Assembly (NCBI GenBank): GCA_035771175.1
Contig: CM069598.1
Location: forward strand, 14,570,438 to 14,634,437
DNA from: Paratinospora sagittata
Taxonomy: Eukaryota > Streptophyta > Magnoliopsida > Ranunculales > Menispermaceae
Direction of reading: 5' to 3'
Length of the DNA: 64,000 nucleotides
The position numbers were made by a program, and so were the translations under genes. Positions 45,711 through 57,840 of this stretch are shown piece by piece (positions within the stretch are counted from its first letter, which is position 1; each line of letters opens with the position of its first letter). The notes under the pieces were generated by a model. That model ran no database searches. It was not told the origin of the DNA and saw only the letters and a program-made list of their open reading frames with translations.

Positions 45711-46560
45711 TGTCACACCCTGGGTTGCACAGCGTGCCCCCTACCCAGGTGCGGGCGCACCACCACGACCTCAGCCGTGTGGCGAATGCCTAGCCATTAT
45801 GGATCCATAATATTGTCCCATCTCGGCCAGCCACGCCACACAAGGACGCCGGTCACCGAGATCATTTATCCCCCTGCACAATCCACAGCACAGGGAGGGC
45901 CTCCCCCAAGTTCGAACTCGCAACCTCTTCCTCATAAGGTTAGATTTCGCAACTTGAGTATCCATTGAACCAATGAGGCCTTCCCTTATGAGGAAGAGGT
46001 TGCGAGTTCGAACTTGGGGGAGGCCCTCCCTGTGCTGTGGATTGTGCAGGGGGATAAATGATCTCGGTGACCGGCGTCCTTGTGTGGCGTGGCTGGCCGA
46101 GATGCGACAATATTATGGATCCATAATGGCTAGGCGTTCGCCCCGAGGGGGTGCGAGCGCACCACCACGACCTCAGCCGTGTGGCGAACGCCTAGCCATT
46201 ATGGATCCATAATATTGTCCCATCTCGGCCAGCCACGCCACACAAGGACGCCGGTCACCGAGATCATTTATCCCCTGCACAATCCACAACACAGGGAAAT
46301 GGCTCAATGGATACTCAAGTTGCGAAATCTAACCCTATGAGGAAGAGGTTGCGAGTTCGAACTTGGGGGAGGCCCTCCCTGTGCTGTGGATTGTGCAGGG
46401 GATAAAGGATCTCGGTGACCGGCGTCCTTGTGTGGCGTGGCTGGCCGAGATGAGACAATATTATGGATCCATAATGGCTAGGTGTTCGCCACACGGCTGA
46501 GGTCGTGGTGGTGCGCCCACACCTGGGTATGGGGCACGCTGTGCAACCCAGGGTGTGACA
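45711..46560. mobile_element. Palindromic TGTCAC...GTGACA element, 850 bp, with 5-bp target duplication
   Basis: It starts TGTCACACCCTGGGTTGCAC and ends with the exact inverse, GTGCAACCCAGGGTGTGACA. ACACT flanks both sides (45706-45710 and 46561-46565). Inside, a module of about 250 bp occurs four times in alternating orientation: forward 45711-45968, inverted about 45988-46152, forward about 46150-46300, inverted 46300-46560. The inverted modules open with a tRNA-like head: A-box-like TGGCTCAATGG (46302) and B-box-like GAGTTCGAACTTGG (46354). No protein is encoded; the open frames on both strands only mirror the repeat. The 5-bp duplication and TG...CA ends resemble LTR-type integration. Confidence 0.8.
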
Positions 46561-46565
46561 ACACT

Positions 46566-48070
46566 GGTGATAGTCAGGCCCAAAAGAAAGGCAAAGCCCA
46601 TAAGTTCAATGGCAAGTGCTATAATTGCCGAAAACAAGGGCATAAAGCCAAAGATTGTCGATTGAAATGCAAGTCCAAAAATGATCAAGTCAATATGACT
46701 GAGGAGAAGACTGAAGATGTAACTGTCATGATGTTATCTACTGTGGTTTTTGAAGCCAACATGGTTGATGAACCCAGAGAATGGTGGATTGATACTGGAG
46801 CCACCCGACATGTTTGTGATGATAAGAACATGTTTTCCTCTTATACAACAATAAGAAGATGTAATCTAATCATGGGCAATTCAGCAATTTCAGCAAGTTT
46901 AGCAATAACGGGTCTTGGAAAGGTGGTTCTCAAGATGACCTCAGGAAAGGAACTCACCTGGATCGATGTGTTGCATGTACCTGACATTCGAAAGAATCTT
47001 GTTTCAGGCTTACTATTGAGCAAAAGTAGTTTTAGGATGGTCTTTGACTCCAATAAATTTGTACTTTCCAAAAATAGTGTATTTGTGAGAAAAAAGGTAC
47101 TTAGAAAGGGGATTATTCAAAATGAATGTAATGTCTGTAATCTGCAACTTTGAAGATAATAAAGATTCATCTTCTATTTATTTTTTGGAGTCTTCTTGTT
47201 TATGGCATGATAGATTTGGACATGTTAATTTTAATTCATTACGAAAATTGATGAATTTAGAATTATTACCTAACAATTAGATTGATTCAAATTATAAGTG
47301 TGAAATATGTGTTGAGGCAAAGTTAACTAAAACACCATTTCATTCAATTGAAAGAAACACTGAACCTCTAAAATTAATTCACAACGATATATGTGACTTA
47401 AAATTTGTACAAACTAGAGGTGGGAAAAAGTATTTTATTACTTTTATTGATGACAATACAAGATATTGTTATGTTTATTTGCTTAAAAGCAAAGATGAAG
47501 CTTTGGAAGTATTCAAACATTATAAGAATGAGGTTGACAATCAACTTGGTAAAAAAGATAAAGGCAATAAGAAGCGACAAAGATGGTGAATATGAAGCAC
47601 CTTTTGGTGCGTTCTGGCAAGAACATGACATTATTCATCAAACAACCGCTCCTTATTTGCCTCAATCAAATGGTATTGTTGAACGCAAGAACCGAACATT
47701 GAAAGAAATGATGAATGCCATGTTCATAAGTTCTGGGTTACCTTAGAATATGTGGGGGGAAGCAATTCTCTCCGCTAGCTACATTCTTAACAAAATACCC
47801 CATAAAAATAAGGATGTTACTTCTTATGAGTTGTGGAAAAGTCAAAAACCTTCCTATAAATATTTCAAATTATGGGGGTGTTTAGCTAAGGTAGCAATAC
47901 CTTAACCTAAAAAGGTTAAGATAGGGCCTAAAACCATTGATTGTATATTCATTGGTTATGTTCATGACAATAGTGCTTATATGTTCCTTGTATACAAATA
48001 AGATATTTCTGATACACATGTGAATATAATTATGGAATCTAGAAATGCATCATTTTTTTAGCATATTTTT
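46566..48070 (+). pseudogene. Copia A zinc knuckle, protease and integrase
   Basis: After the palindrome the frame resumes with the knuckle CYNCRKQGHKAKDC (about 46618-46660) and the protease site WWIDTGATRHVC (about 46783). The protease/GAG-pre-integrase region continues to 47153, where a stop follows. Integrase pieces run from 47370 ([13 protein letters not shown]) through [13 protein letters not shown] and SNGIVERKNRTLKEMMNAMF to the YELWKSQKPS and CIFIGYVHDN motifs near 47960. Stops occur near 47280, 47590, 47745 and 47905. Confidence 0.8.
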
Positions 48071-48199
48071 TCAAATAAAAATATGCAAGAGCTAAGTTCT
48101 AATAAAAGAACTTATGACACTGCAAATAGCAGTAGTAATCCCTTAGATAAAAATTTAGAGGATGAACCTAAACGCAGTAAAAAGGGCTAAAATTGCAAA

Positions 48200-49768
48200 G
48201 TCTTTTGGTCATGATTTTCTAACGTATATGTTAGAAAGTGAGCCTCAAACTTTTAAAGAGGCAATGTCAACACCTGAAGCTCCTTTTTGGAAGGAAGCAA
48301 TAAATATTGAAATTGAATCAATCATGCACAATCATACCTGAGAATTGGTAGATTTACCATCAGGTATGACGCCTTTAGGGTGTAAATAGATTTTTAAAAG
48401 AAAATTAATGGCTGACGGTTCAATTGATAAATATAAGAGTAGGTTGGTAGCCAAGGGCTTTAAACAAAAAGTGGGACTTGATTTCTTCGATACATATTCA
48501 CCGGTAACTAGAATAACATCCATAAGAATGTTAATTGTTATTGTTGCAATAAACAATCTTGAAATTCATCAAATGGATGTTAAGACAACTTTCTTAAATG
48601 GTGAATTAGAAGGAGTTTTATATATGCAACAACCTGAAGGATTCGTTGCATCTGGACAAGAACATAAAGTGTGTAAACTTGTTAAATCATTATATGGATT
48701 AAAACAAGCTCCAAAACAATGACATATTAAATTTGACAATGTCATTTTGTCCAATGGTTTTAAAATCAATGAATGTGACAAATATGTATATGTCTAAAAC
48801 ACATTGCTATGTCATAGTGTGCCTTTACATGGATAATATGTTGATTATAAGTAATAATACAATCATAATCAAGTCTACAAAGAAAATGTTGACTAGACAT
48901 TTTGATATGAAAGATATGGGCGTTGCTGATGTTATTTTAGGGATTATAATTTTTAAAATATCTGATGGATTAGTCTTGTCTCAATCTCATTATATTGAGA
49001 AAATATTGATTAAGCTCAATAAATATGATACTAGTCCTATAAAAACACCTAGATGTGAATTTACATCTTATCAAGAATAAAAGGCAACCCATAAATTAAT
49101 TAGAATATTCACGTATACTTGGTAGTCTAATGTATGTTATGGTATGTGCACAAACTGACATAACATGTGCAATTAATAAATGAGTCAATTTACAAGCCAT
49201 CCAGGCAAGGCTCATTGGAAAGCTTTGATTAGGGTACGTAGATATCTAAGGTACACAACATTATGGATTGCATAATACAAGATATTCAACTGTTTAGAAG
49301 GATATAGTGGTGCAAACTTGATATCTGACTCAAAAGAGACAAAATCTACGAGTGGATATGTGTTCACAATTAGAGGAGGAACGATATCATGGAAATCCTC
49401 AAAACAAACATGTATAGCCAGATCTACTATGGAATCTGAATTTATAGCTTTAGATGAAGTTGGAGAAGAAGCAGAATGACTTCATAACTTTTTAGAGGAT
49501 ATTCCGCCTTGGTCCAAACCTGTCTCAGCAATATGCATTCATTGTGATAGTATGTCTGCTATAGCTAGAGCACAAAATAAGATGTATAACGGTAAGTCAA
49601 GACATATACGTTGAAGACACAACGTCATTAAACAATTACTGGAAAATGGAGTAATATCCATAGATTATATAAAATCAAAGGACAACCTTGCGAATCCACT
49701 AACTAAAGGTTTGCCTAGATATCAAGTACACTGTTCATCGAGGGGAATGGGGTTAAAGCCTATTAAAT
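48200..49768 (+). pseudogene. Copia A reverse transcriptase and RNase H
   Basis: RT motifs are YKSRLVAKGFKQ (48430), HQMDVKTTFLNGELEG (48568) and SLYGLKQAPKQ followed by a stop (48721). The active site at about 48827 reads YMDN instead of YVDD, so a catalytic aspartate is lost. RNase H begins near 49290 ([19 protein letters not shown], MESEF) and ends with ADPLTKGL-like sequence near 49700, where the alanine-aspartate part reads ANPLTKGLPRYQ. Several stops are present. Confidence 0.8.
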
Positions 49769-50381
49769 AGAGTTTTATAGTGGAAACCCAACCTAGATGA
49801 CTGGAGATCCCAAGAACTAGGTTCAAAAGGGACAACTAAATTATGAAATCTTGTGTAACATTAAGGAAAACGACACTCCTACCCATTCCTATGGTACAAT
49901 AGTGTTGCCTGCAAAATGAGTAAGGATAAGCGTTACTTTTAATGATTCCAATGACATATTAATTATGTGAGGTATCGCAGAGATACTCTTAATAGAAAAT
50001 CACCTATGTGAGTGTGAACTGGGCCAATTCTATGAGGATTTTAAGGCTTGAATTCTCTAAAGCACTCATGAATCCGAGAGTTGTTCAGGGCCAAAACGAA
50101 CACAAACGTGAGAACCAAAATTGTTTGGAATTGAGTTGTGTGTACATTATTGTCTTGTTTTGCATCAACAACTAAATAGTTCAAGACATCGTGTTCACTG
50201 ATTAGCTAGCAAATCCGATAGTGTTTCATTAGGGAAGGTTCAAAGCCCCAAACTATCTCTCCTGATGAAACTCGTTCCACTAGTACTCTCTCTAGTGTCT
50301 GCATTAAACAAATTTCAAAATTGCATAAAAAATTCATTTATGTGGGGGATGATAGAAAGTGCAATTAGTTCAATTTTCATT

Positions 50382-50394
50382 CATGTGGGGGATT
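50382..50394 (+). other. Polypurine tract of copia element A
   Basis: ATGTGGGGGATTG-like sequence directly precedes the LTR start TGTTGGAAAATGG at 50395. A second similar GTGGGGGATGA copy lies at about 50343-50353. Confidence 0.65.
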
Positions 50395-50427
50395 GTTGGA
50401 AAATGGGTAATTAAACATGGTTTTTAC

Positions 50428-51802
50428 ATGGCGATAGGACAATATTATGTGGTACTATGGCTAGGCGTTCGCCCCGAGGGGGTGCCCGCACCTGGGTAGG
50501 GGGCATGTCACACCCTGGGTTGCACAGCGTGCCCCTACCCAGGTGCGGGCGCACCACCGCAGTGGAGAACGCCTAGCCATTATGGATCCATAATATTGTC
50601 CCATCTCGGCCAGCCACGCCACACAAGGACGCCGGTCACCGAGATCATTTATCCCCCTGCACAATCCACAGCACAGGGAGAGCCTCCCCCAAGTTCGAAC
50701 TCGCAACCTCTTCTTCATAAGGTTAGATTTCGCAACTTGAGTATCCATTGACATTTTGTCACGCCCCGGCCGCAGCCGCGAACGCGGGCGCACCACCACG
50801 ACCTCAGCCGTGTGGCGAACGCCTGGCCATTATGGATCCATAATATTGTCCCATCTCGGCCAGCCACGCCACACAAGGACGCCGGTCACCGAGATCATTT
50901 ATCCCCCTGCACAATCCACAACACAGGGAGGGCCTCCCCCAAGTTCGAACTCGCAACCTCTTCCTCATAAGGTTAGATTTCGCAACTTGAGTATCCATTG
51001 AACCATGAACCATTGGTTCAATGGATACTCAAGTTGCGAAATATAACCTTAGGAGGAAGAGGTTGCGAGTTCGAACTTGGGGGAGGCCCTCCCTGTGTTG
51101 TGGATTGTGCAGGGGGATAAATGATCTCGGTGACCGGCGTCCTTGTGTGGCGTGGCTGGCCGAGATGGGACAATATTATGGATCCATAATGGCCAGGCGT
51201 TCGCCACACGGCTGAGGTCGTGGTGGTGCTCCCGAGTTCGCGGCTGCGGCCGGGGCGTGACAAAAATGTCTCATGTATACATAAGGCCTCTTTGTCACAC
51301 CCTGGGGATTTCGCAACTTGAGTATCCATTGAACCATTTTGTCACGCCCCGGCCGCAGCCGCGAACGCGGGCTCACTACCACGACCTCAGCCGTGTGGCG
51401 AACGCCTGGCCATTATGGATCCATAATATTGTCCCATCTCGGCCAGCCACGCCACACAAGGACGCCGCTCACCGAGATCATTTATCCCCCTGCACAATCC
51501 ACAGCACAGGGAGGGCCTCCCCCAAGTTCGAACTCGCAACCTCTTCCTCGTAAGGTTAGATTTCGCAACTTGAGTATCCATTGAGCCAATGGGGAGGCCC
51601 TCCCTGTGCTGTGGATTGTGCAGGGGGATAAATGTTCTTGGTGACCGGCGTTCTTGTGTGGCGTGGCTGGCCGAGATGGGACAATATTATGGATCCATAA
51701 TGGCTAGGCGTTCGCCACACGGCTGAGGTCGTGGTGGTGCGCCCGCGTTCGCGGCTGCGGCCGGGGAGTGACAGGGCACGCTGTGCAACCCAGGGTGTGA
51801 CA
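50428..51802. mobile_element. Rearranged cluster of TGTCAC palindromic modules
   Basis: At least six modules lie here: a partial inverted one (50428-50507), forward 50507-50757, forward 50758-51009, inverted 51013-51261, a 50-bp deletion form 51292-51340, forward 51341-51588 and inverted 51590-51802. Two end types occur: TGTCACACCCTGGG as at 45711, and TGTCACGCCCCGGCCGCAGC. The pair 50758-51261 is a clean palindrome whose flanks (GACATTTT and AAAATGTC) are also inverted copies. The last inverted module carries both end types in series. Confidence 0.75.
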
Positions 51803-52139
51803 CTTTTAGTCTCACATGGGATAGATAGAATTCTAAATATTTACTTATAAGTGTAGCTAAAATACTAAACTTGAATTTCAGCTAACACACACACACAAGG
51901 AAGGCTCAGGGGTGATCCAAAGCACCACCCCTGCGTGCGCGCACTTGTGTGATTTTGAAAGGGCGAAATGGCGATTGGGCGTCTTAGGGCGCAATAGGCG
52001 CACAACACTTTGCACTTCACACATACGCATCGTCACGAGGAGCTGGGGAGCTTTCAATGTTTCAGAGATCGAGGTAGATCTGATAGATGAAATGCATCCG
52101 TGGAAGATCGGATCTGGAATGTCCATATACGATGAATGT

Positions 52140-54983
52140 TGTGGCGACCCCGCACCCCGGACCACCAACCCCGCTAGGAATGGAGTAGGGAATGCCGGGG
52201 CGGGACGCCCGGCGTAAGCATCTCCAACCACTCCTCAACCCCCGTGAGGGGGTTGAGACCCTACGAGTCTTATCTCAAACAACGACATAATATCAAAAGG
52301 TACTAAACAAAACTACCAACCGTATTAATCATCTAAGACAAGAGATAATCCATAAAAATGAACCATAAATAAAACTATAATCCCTACAGTCCATCAAAAT
52401 GGACATACACATAAAGTCCAAAATCAGGGGTACAAAAAAAATCGTCATATGCCCACATGGTCTATCTAAAAAGTCCCAACTCACCTATACTACAATGTGG
52501 TAAGTGTTATGTCTACATAGTCCAAAATATAATACATGATAATTTAAAACACAGTTCAATCAAATTGCCTCTCAGTTCACATCGAGGCCTTGGATTCTCT
52601 CGCCGGCAAGGCCCTCAAGATATGACTACTCATTTGACCTTATTTAGGACAGATGGACCTGAAAGAGGAAAATGAGAGTGAGCCAACGGTGCCAAGTGAA
52701 TAAAATTCAAATATGCTATCAATACTCATTAATAAATATCATGTATGCATGTCAACGTGTAGCATGATTAAAAGCTCATAACATATAGATATCAAGCATT
52801 TACAATAAGTTCGATGCAAATAAAAGCTTATCAATTTGGATCCACATTCCACATGCATTGGGGTTACTAGTGCACGTCTATTTCACCGTACCGTTCTCAT
52901 CCCCAATCATGTTGATTTGGGGTTACTAGTGTACGTCTATTTCACCGTACCGTTCTTATCCCCAAATATTTCCTTTTTAAAACCCTCTTACGACAAGGTC
53001 AAGTCCCTCTATTAGCCAGATAGATGGACCCAACCAAAGTCATAAGGTTTTCTCAAATCAACGCATCATTCAAAACATTAGGACACATTCATGCTTTCAA
53101 CATACAATATACATAAGTGATATGATGACATAAAAGATATAATCATTAATGAAGTCTACTCACAACCAAGCCTCGCGAGAGTATCTAACCACACACGGCC
53201 ACCAAACCGAATCAACCCAATCAAGATCCTGAAACATTCATCAATATCCTACCATACATCAATTTATATGCTCAATCACATAGACATTACACATCAACCC
53301 TAAATCAGCCCACATATAGACAATAGGCCTAAATACCATCTAATCCCATCATTCAACTCAAATCACATGACTTAGGCCTCTAATGCATAGTTCTCATTCC
53401 TAAACCATTCAATTAATTAAAAATACTGATTTTCAATTCCTTAGGCATAAACATGCCCAAATTGGGTCATTTGATCACAAGTAGGCCTAACCCATGATAT
53501 GGTCACAACCACCAAATCAGTAGCATAATCAACCCTAATCATGCTTAATTAGACATAAATTGCATCAATTCAATGATTCTAGGCCAAAAGCATCAAAATC
53601 CCTAAAATATGAAATTTTTCATACTTACGCCATATTGCCTATTTACACTAGGTCACCATATTCAGTCATGTATATCACTGATTTTGCATCATGGGTTCAT
53701 CAACAATGGCAGCTGGGTCAACATAGTTGACATGCAAGCTATTTGGAAAGGTCTAAGTTCATATTCTAAATTTAGGTCTAATACAAGCGACCTTACCAAT
53801 TCTTCATTTAATATTCTGTTCAAATGTATCAAGCTACCAACAGAAATATTTAATCACAAAATCAACCGTACAGATTGAATTATGTTAAGAAGCAAACCTT
53901 CTGTCCAAAACTCAGCTCAATCCAACGGTGGACCGAAAAGATAAGCCTCTTTCATGAACAAGTCTCTAATCAAACCATTTCTCCTTTCCTGCTGCAAATA
54001 CTTGAACTCAGATGACTATATCACACAAAATACTTTAATTACCAACATCTCAACCGCTCATATGTAGAACTCTCCGTTTTGAACCATCTTCTCAAATATC
54101 ATATCCATCCAACGGTAGATTTAGGAGATCTATTAGTTTGATCTAAACTACGCGAGAAATCCAGACTTTCCAACCAGCTTTGTTTGGGAGGTTATATCTT
54201 TCAAACGAAAACTCCAATCAAGATCTCCACCGACCAGAATGAATTCCCATAAGATACGAACTTGCTGACAAAGGTTGAGCTCAATCTAACCTTATAGCAC
54301 CAAGATCCAACTCTTTGATGAAAACGTTGTTGAGACTTCCCTCAAAGCAACTTCCTATTTCTTTATCTTCTTCTTTCATTTCTCTTCTTTTTTCCTTTCC
54401 CTCCACTCACCTCACTCTCTAGGACTTCCTTGGAGAAGAGAAGTGGGCATGGGACACTTGTCCACTTTCATGCACCAACTTAACATGTTTTGGAGAAGAT
54501 AAATGGGGCATGGGACATTTGTCCATTCTCATGCATCAACTGACATGTGTTGGAGAAGAGAAATGGGGCATGGGACACTTGTCCATTCTCATACACCAAT
54601 TTGACATGTGTTGGTCTCATACTACCCATACCAACCACATGTACTTTAACCAATTTGATGCTTGCATGTATTTTAAATGTCCAATCCATCTAATACACCA
54701 AATTTTTTATTCTCATTTATCATTTTATTCAATCAACCCTAACCCATATCAATTCATGGTTTAATGGGCCCATGCATAAATAATAACATATGCATTATAC
54801 TTTAATTTAACATGACCCATATACAATTTATAATGCACATATTTATATACATTATCAAGCATCAAATATACAACACATTAAACAACCATCAAACAAACAC
54901 CAAACATATCAAAGCAACACATAGAGTTTGGGCAAAATGCAATTGGGTTATGGGCTAGATGAAATAATTTTCGGGGCATCAGA
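52140..54983 (-). mobile_element. Second long solo LTR of gypsy type, 2844 bp
   Basis: It starts TGTGGCGACCCC and ends GGGGCATCAGA. Flanks AATGT (52135-52139) and AATGC (54984-54988) differ at one base, and comparison with the intact LTR at 25013 shows that this site was originally continuous. There is no gag or pol. It shares short motifs with the solo LTR at 34902 (for example CAATCCAACGGTGG), and GAGTGAGCCA near 52678 corresponds to the GGGTGAGCTA motif. A 45-60-bp segment with CTATTTCACCGTACCGTTCT is tandemly duplicated at about 52858-52967. Terminal bases are partly mutated, so boundaries are inferred. Confidence 0.65.
54417..54620. repeat. Three tandem units of about 63 bp
   Basis: Copies of a segment with GGAGAAGAGAAATGGGGCAT, GGGACACTTGTCCA and a CATGCACCAACTTGACATG-like end begin near 54431, 54491 and 54552. 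They lie inside the solo LTR. Confidence 0.75.
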
Positions 54984-55493
54984 AATGCAGTTATATGTCT
55001 AGGTGTGATGTACGAAAATCCGATGGTGTGGGATCATATGCGCTGATCAGGACCGTCAGATAGCGACTGGTTGGATTGTTCGCGATCCAACGATGCGAGA
55101 TCGGTTGTGACGAGCAGAGCCGCTAGATTGCGCCTAAATCGATCGGATATGATCCAACGGTGACCTATCGGGTGTGTCAATCAAATCCGTCAGATCGCGT
55201 CTCGAGGCGATCAGACTCGATCCAACAGTGTAGAAACAAGCACCATGTACAACCACGATTTGCCTATAAATAAAGCCCTCCAAAACTCAAAAATTCATCC
55301 CAAATTTTTTTTAAATCTTTGAATTTTCTTCTTTTTTTTCTTCTCTGCTTTTAGCATTCTTTTGTGAGGGAGTACAACCAATTTTGGTTCGATTATTCTT
55401 GTGAGTTGAAGTGCTGCTGTCACATGAAGGAGATTGTTGTATCCTGAGAGACAAGTGTCATACACCATGAGCACCTAAGCGGGACATAATTAT

Positions 55494-57840
55494 CTTAAGG
55501 ACATAGAGTTACACTCTAGCCTCAATCTACGTCGTTACTTGTTGTAATAGTAATTGATCTAGTTTAACTATATATAGTCTTGTCTCTAGTACTTTTAAAT
55601 AGTAAATAGGAGGCGGCTTACTACTCTAGAAGAATAGTATTTACGCGAGACCATTGTGACTCTACCACTCAAACTAAAGATTAATCTAGTTGATTATTTT
55701 AAAAGCTATTTTTCAGTAAATATTGTCACCATACAACCAACAAGTTGTTCTAGCTAGTTGAAGGGAAAATAAATAAATAAATAAAAAGGAGTAAAAGTGG
55801 ATTGTCTTCACTCTTGAAGTAGGAGGGGAAATACAGTAGATTGCGTGTAAGCAATTTGAACTTTTAAGTATTCATCAACCCAAGCCCAAATCTCGTGTAA
55901 ATCATGAATAGACCATCCCATTTTAGTAGCTCATTCTACAACACAAATATATCTTTATCTTACTAAGGCCCTCTTTGGTATGGCTGTTGGAGCAGGGGTG
56001 TGGAAATGTTTTCTTTTCTTTCTTGTTTTTTTGGTCTTTGACGCCTAGGGTCAGTAGGTGCGAGACTATTTTGGAGTCAGAAATAATACGTAACATTGGG
56101 CAATCCCTCTTCAGAGTAGGTGCATAGGTATGGATATAAATTCAGACTCAAAATCAAGATCTCGTTCATCGACCATTATCTATACCTCGTTTTACAACCA
56201 CCCAGGTTATCCAACTTTGGGTGGTGTGAAAATATTGTCGCCAAATGCTACAAATCACTCATTTGGAAGATCAACTTTTGTAGTAAAATAAAAGGAATAA
56301 ATAAAAAGCCTTTTTTAACGTTTTACTTTAGAGCTGCGTTTAGAAAAAGTGTTTTTAGGTTACACTATACAGGGCCTAAATCATCCAAAAAAGAGTTAAG
56401 TCAACCTCCAAAACACACTTTATTCACCTCTCTAATAGACTAATAGTTTGGGGGCGAAATGCCTTTCCTACTTTCGCTGTATTAACCTCTGTACATTTTA
56501 TTAACCACGACATGATATATATTCAACTACATCATGTAACTTGATATTGGGTTTTACTAACTAAAGAACCTTAGACTATTTTGAATTCAATTTTATGATA
56601 AAATGATCTCCTAATTAACATAGGCCTATTGAAATCAGCTTATTTATAGTTACTACTTAACCAAAGCTTATCAATAATATTAAAATTGTTTGAATAAGAT
56701 ATTGTGTGAAACCTCTTAAATACCTTCAATTGTATTATACTTTTTTTTATAGGTATTTGGAAATTATTAACAACAAAACAAGTAGGTTATAAAAGGGAAA
56801 ACGGCACCTTTTACTAAATTAACCAAGATCTAAAACTTCAAAATTAAGATGATGGCTAAAAACTCATTTTACTGAATTATTGCTTTCAGTCTTCCTTTAT
56901 ATCTTATTTATTGCTTAGATGTTGGTAAATTATAATTATCAAATTAACTTTAACACTAACTATAATTTAAGCATAAAAGATAAAAAAGTTTTTTCTTAAA
57001 TATTATTTATATTATTTACAAAGCAAATACTCCTTAACTCATCATTAATTCTTAAATCACCCACTACTTTTCAATATAAAACTATTAAATAAAATTATGT
57101 AAAAAATATATTTATAAATAATTTGGTAATAAAGCATTAAAAGAATTCATTTTTTTTAAAAAAACCTCTCATACACAAAGAATAACCTACATGCTACAGG
57201 TGATGCTTACAAAATGAGCAATCACCGTGGGTCTTTAAGGCAAAGGGAGCACTCAAAGTCCACCGATGTGGGATTTTTTTTAACACACACACAACATACT
57301 CAAGTTCTTTTTTTTTGAAAAACCTCTCACTACACACAGGGAATATATAACCCACATGTGAAAATATTTCATTACATCTTAGTAAATATAAGATTTATTT
57401 AAAAAAAGAAATCCCATTTTTAAGCCCCTTTTTATTATTTTTTGGATAATTTTTAATTTCTTTTATTATTATTTTTGTTTTAAAAATTTTTAGCCTCCTT
57501 TTATTCTTTCTTTTGGTAATTTTTAACTTCCTTTTATTTACGTGCAATTACTACACGTGCCCATGAACCAGTAAATTAATCTTAATAAAACTACAACAGT
57601 TAACATTACCACACAAAAATTCAATTTATCTTTACCTTACACAGCACATGTTAACTAAAGAAGAGATGTCATTTTATAAAAATGGAATACGACACAAATA
57701 GAAATAGGAATTACTATTTGTTTTTAAATAAAGAAAACTGTATTTAAAATGGATACCAAACACTAGGTAAAAGCGTTTTGCATTTAATCGGAGAAAGGCT
57801 AAGGTTAAAAAGGTAATTTACAAGGAGAAAGTAGAGGTCA
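55494..57840. other. AT-rich intergenic region
   Basis: No convincing gene was found. The 107-codon frame at 56120-56443 shows no domain and overlaps a possible hAT-like MITE (about 55963-56379) with ends CTAAGGCCCTCTTTGG and, reading in from the right, TTTAGGCCCTGTATAG. Two similar AAAACCTCTCA...ACACA segments lie at about 57163 and 57320. Confidence 0.4.

Larger units (their letters stand above)
45128..55493 (+). mobile_element. Copia element A, 5' truncated, with three nested insertions or clusters
   Basis: On the plus strand: gag without its N-terminus, zinc knuckle, protease, integrase, reverse transcriptase, RNase H, polypurine tract and 3' LTR (from 50395). Insertions are a palindromic element at 45711-46560 in gag, a cluster of its modules at 50428-51802 in the LTR, and a solo LTR at 52140-54983 further into the LTR. 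Stops in most domains, and YMDN in place of the catalytic YVDD, show it is inactive. Confidence 0.8.
50395..55493 (+). repeat. 3' LTR of copia element A, interrupted twice
   Basis: LTR sequence is present at 50395-50427, 51803-52139 and 54984-55493, matching the uninterrupted LTR at 24478-25382. About 190 bp of LTR (corresponding to 24511-24697) are missing at the first interruption, so that event was not a simple insertion. A TATA box CCTATAAATAAA lies near 55263. The third segment is longer than in the other copy because it has more of the CGTCAGAT...GATCCAACGGTG-type U3 repeats. Confidence 0.7.

Noticed and set aside
50461..51584. Many open frames of 64-136 codons on both strands in the palindromic cluster
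   Set aside because: The same translated strings recur on both strands because the modules are inverted copies. They are by-products of GC-rich non-coding repeats, not protein genes.
45711..51802. Possible CRISPR-like or satellite array because of the many repeated modules
   Set aside because: The modules are about 250 bp, alternate in orientation, have no unique spacers and carry transposon-like ends. The organism is a plant.
56120..56443. 107-codon open frame as a small protein gene
   Set aside because: There is no recognisable domain, it is AT-rich, and it overlaps a possible MITE. No promoter or splice evidence was seen.
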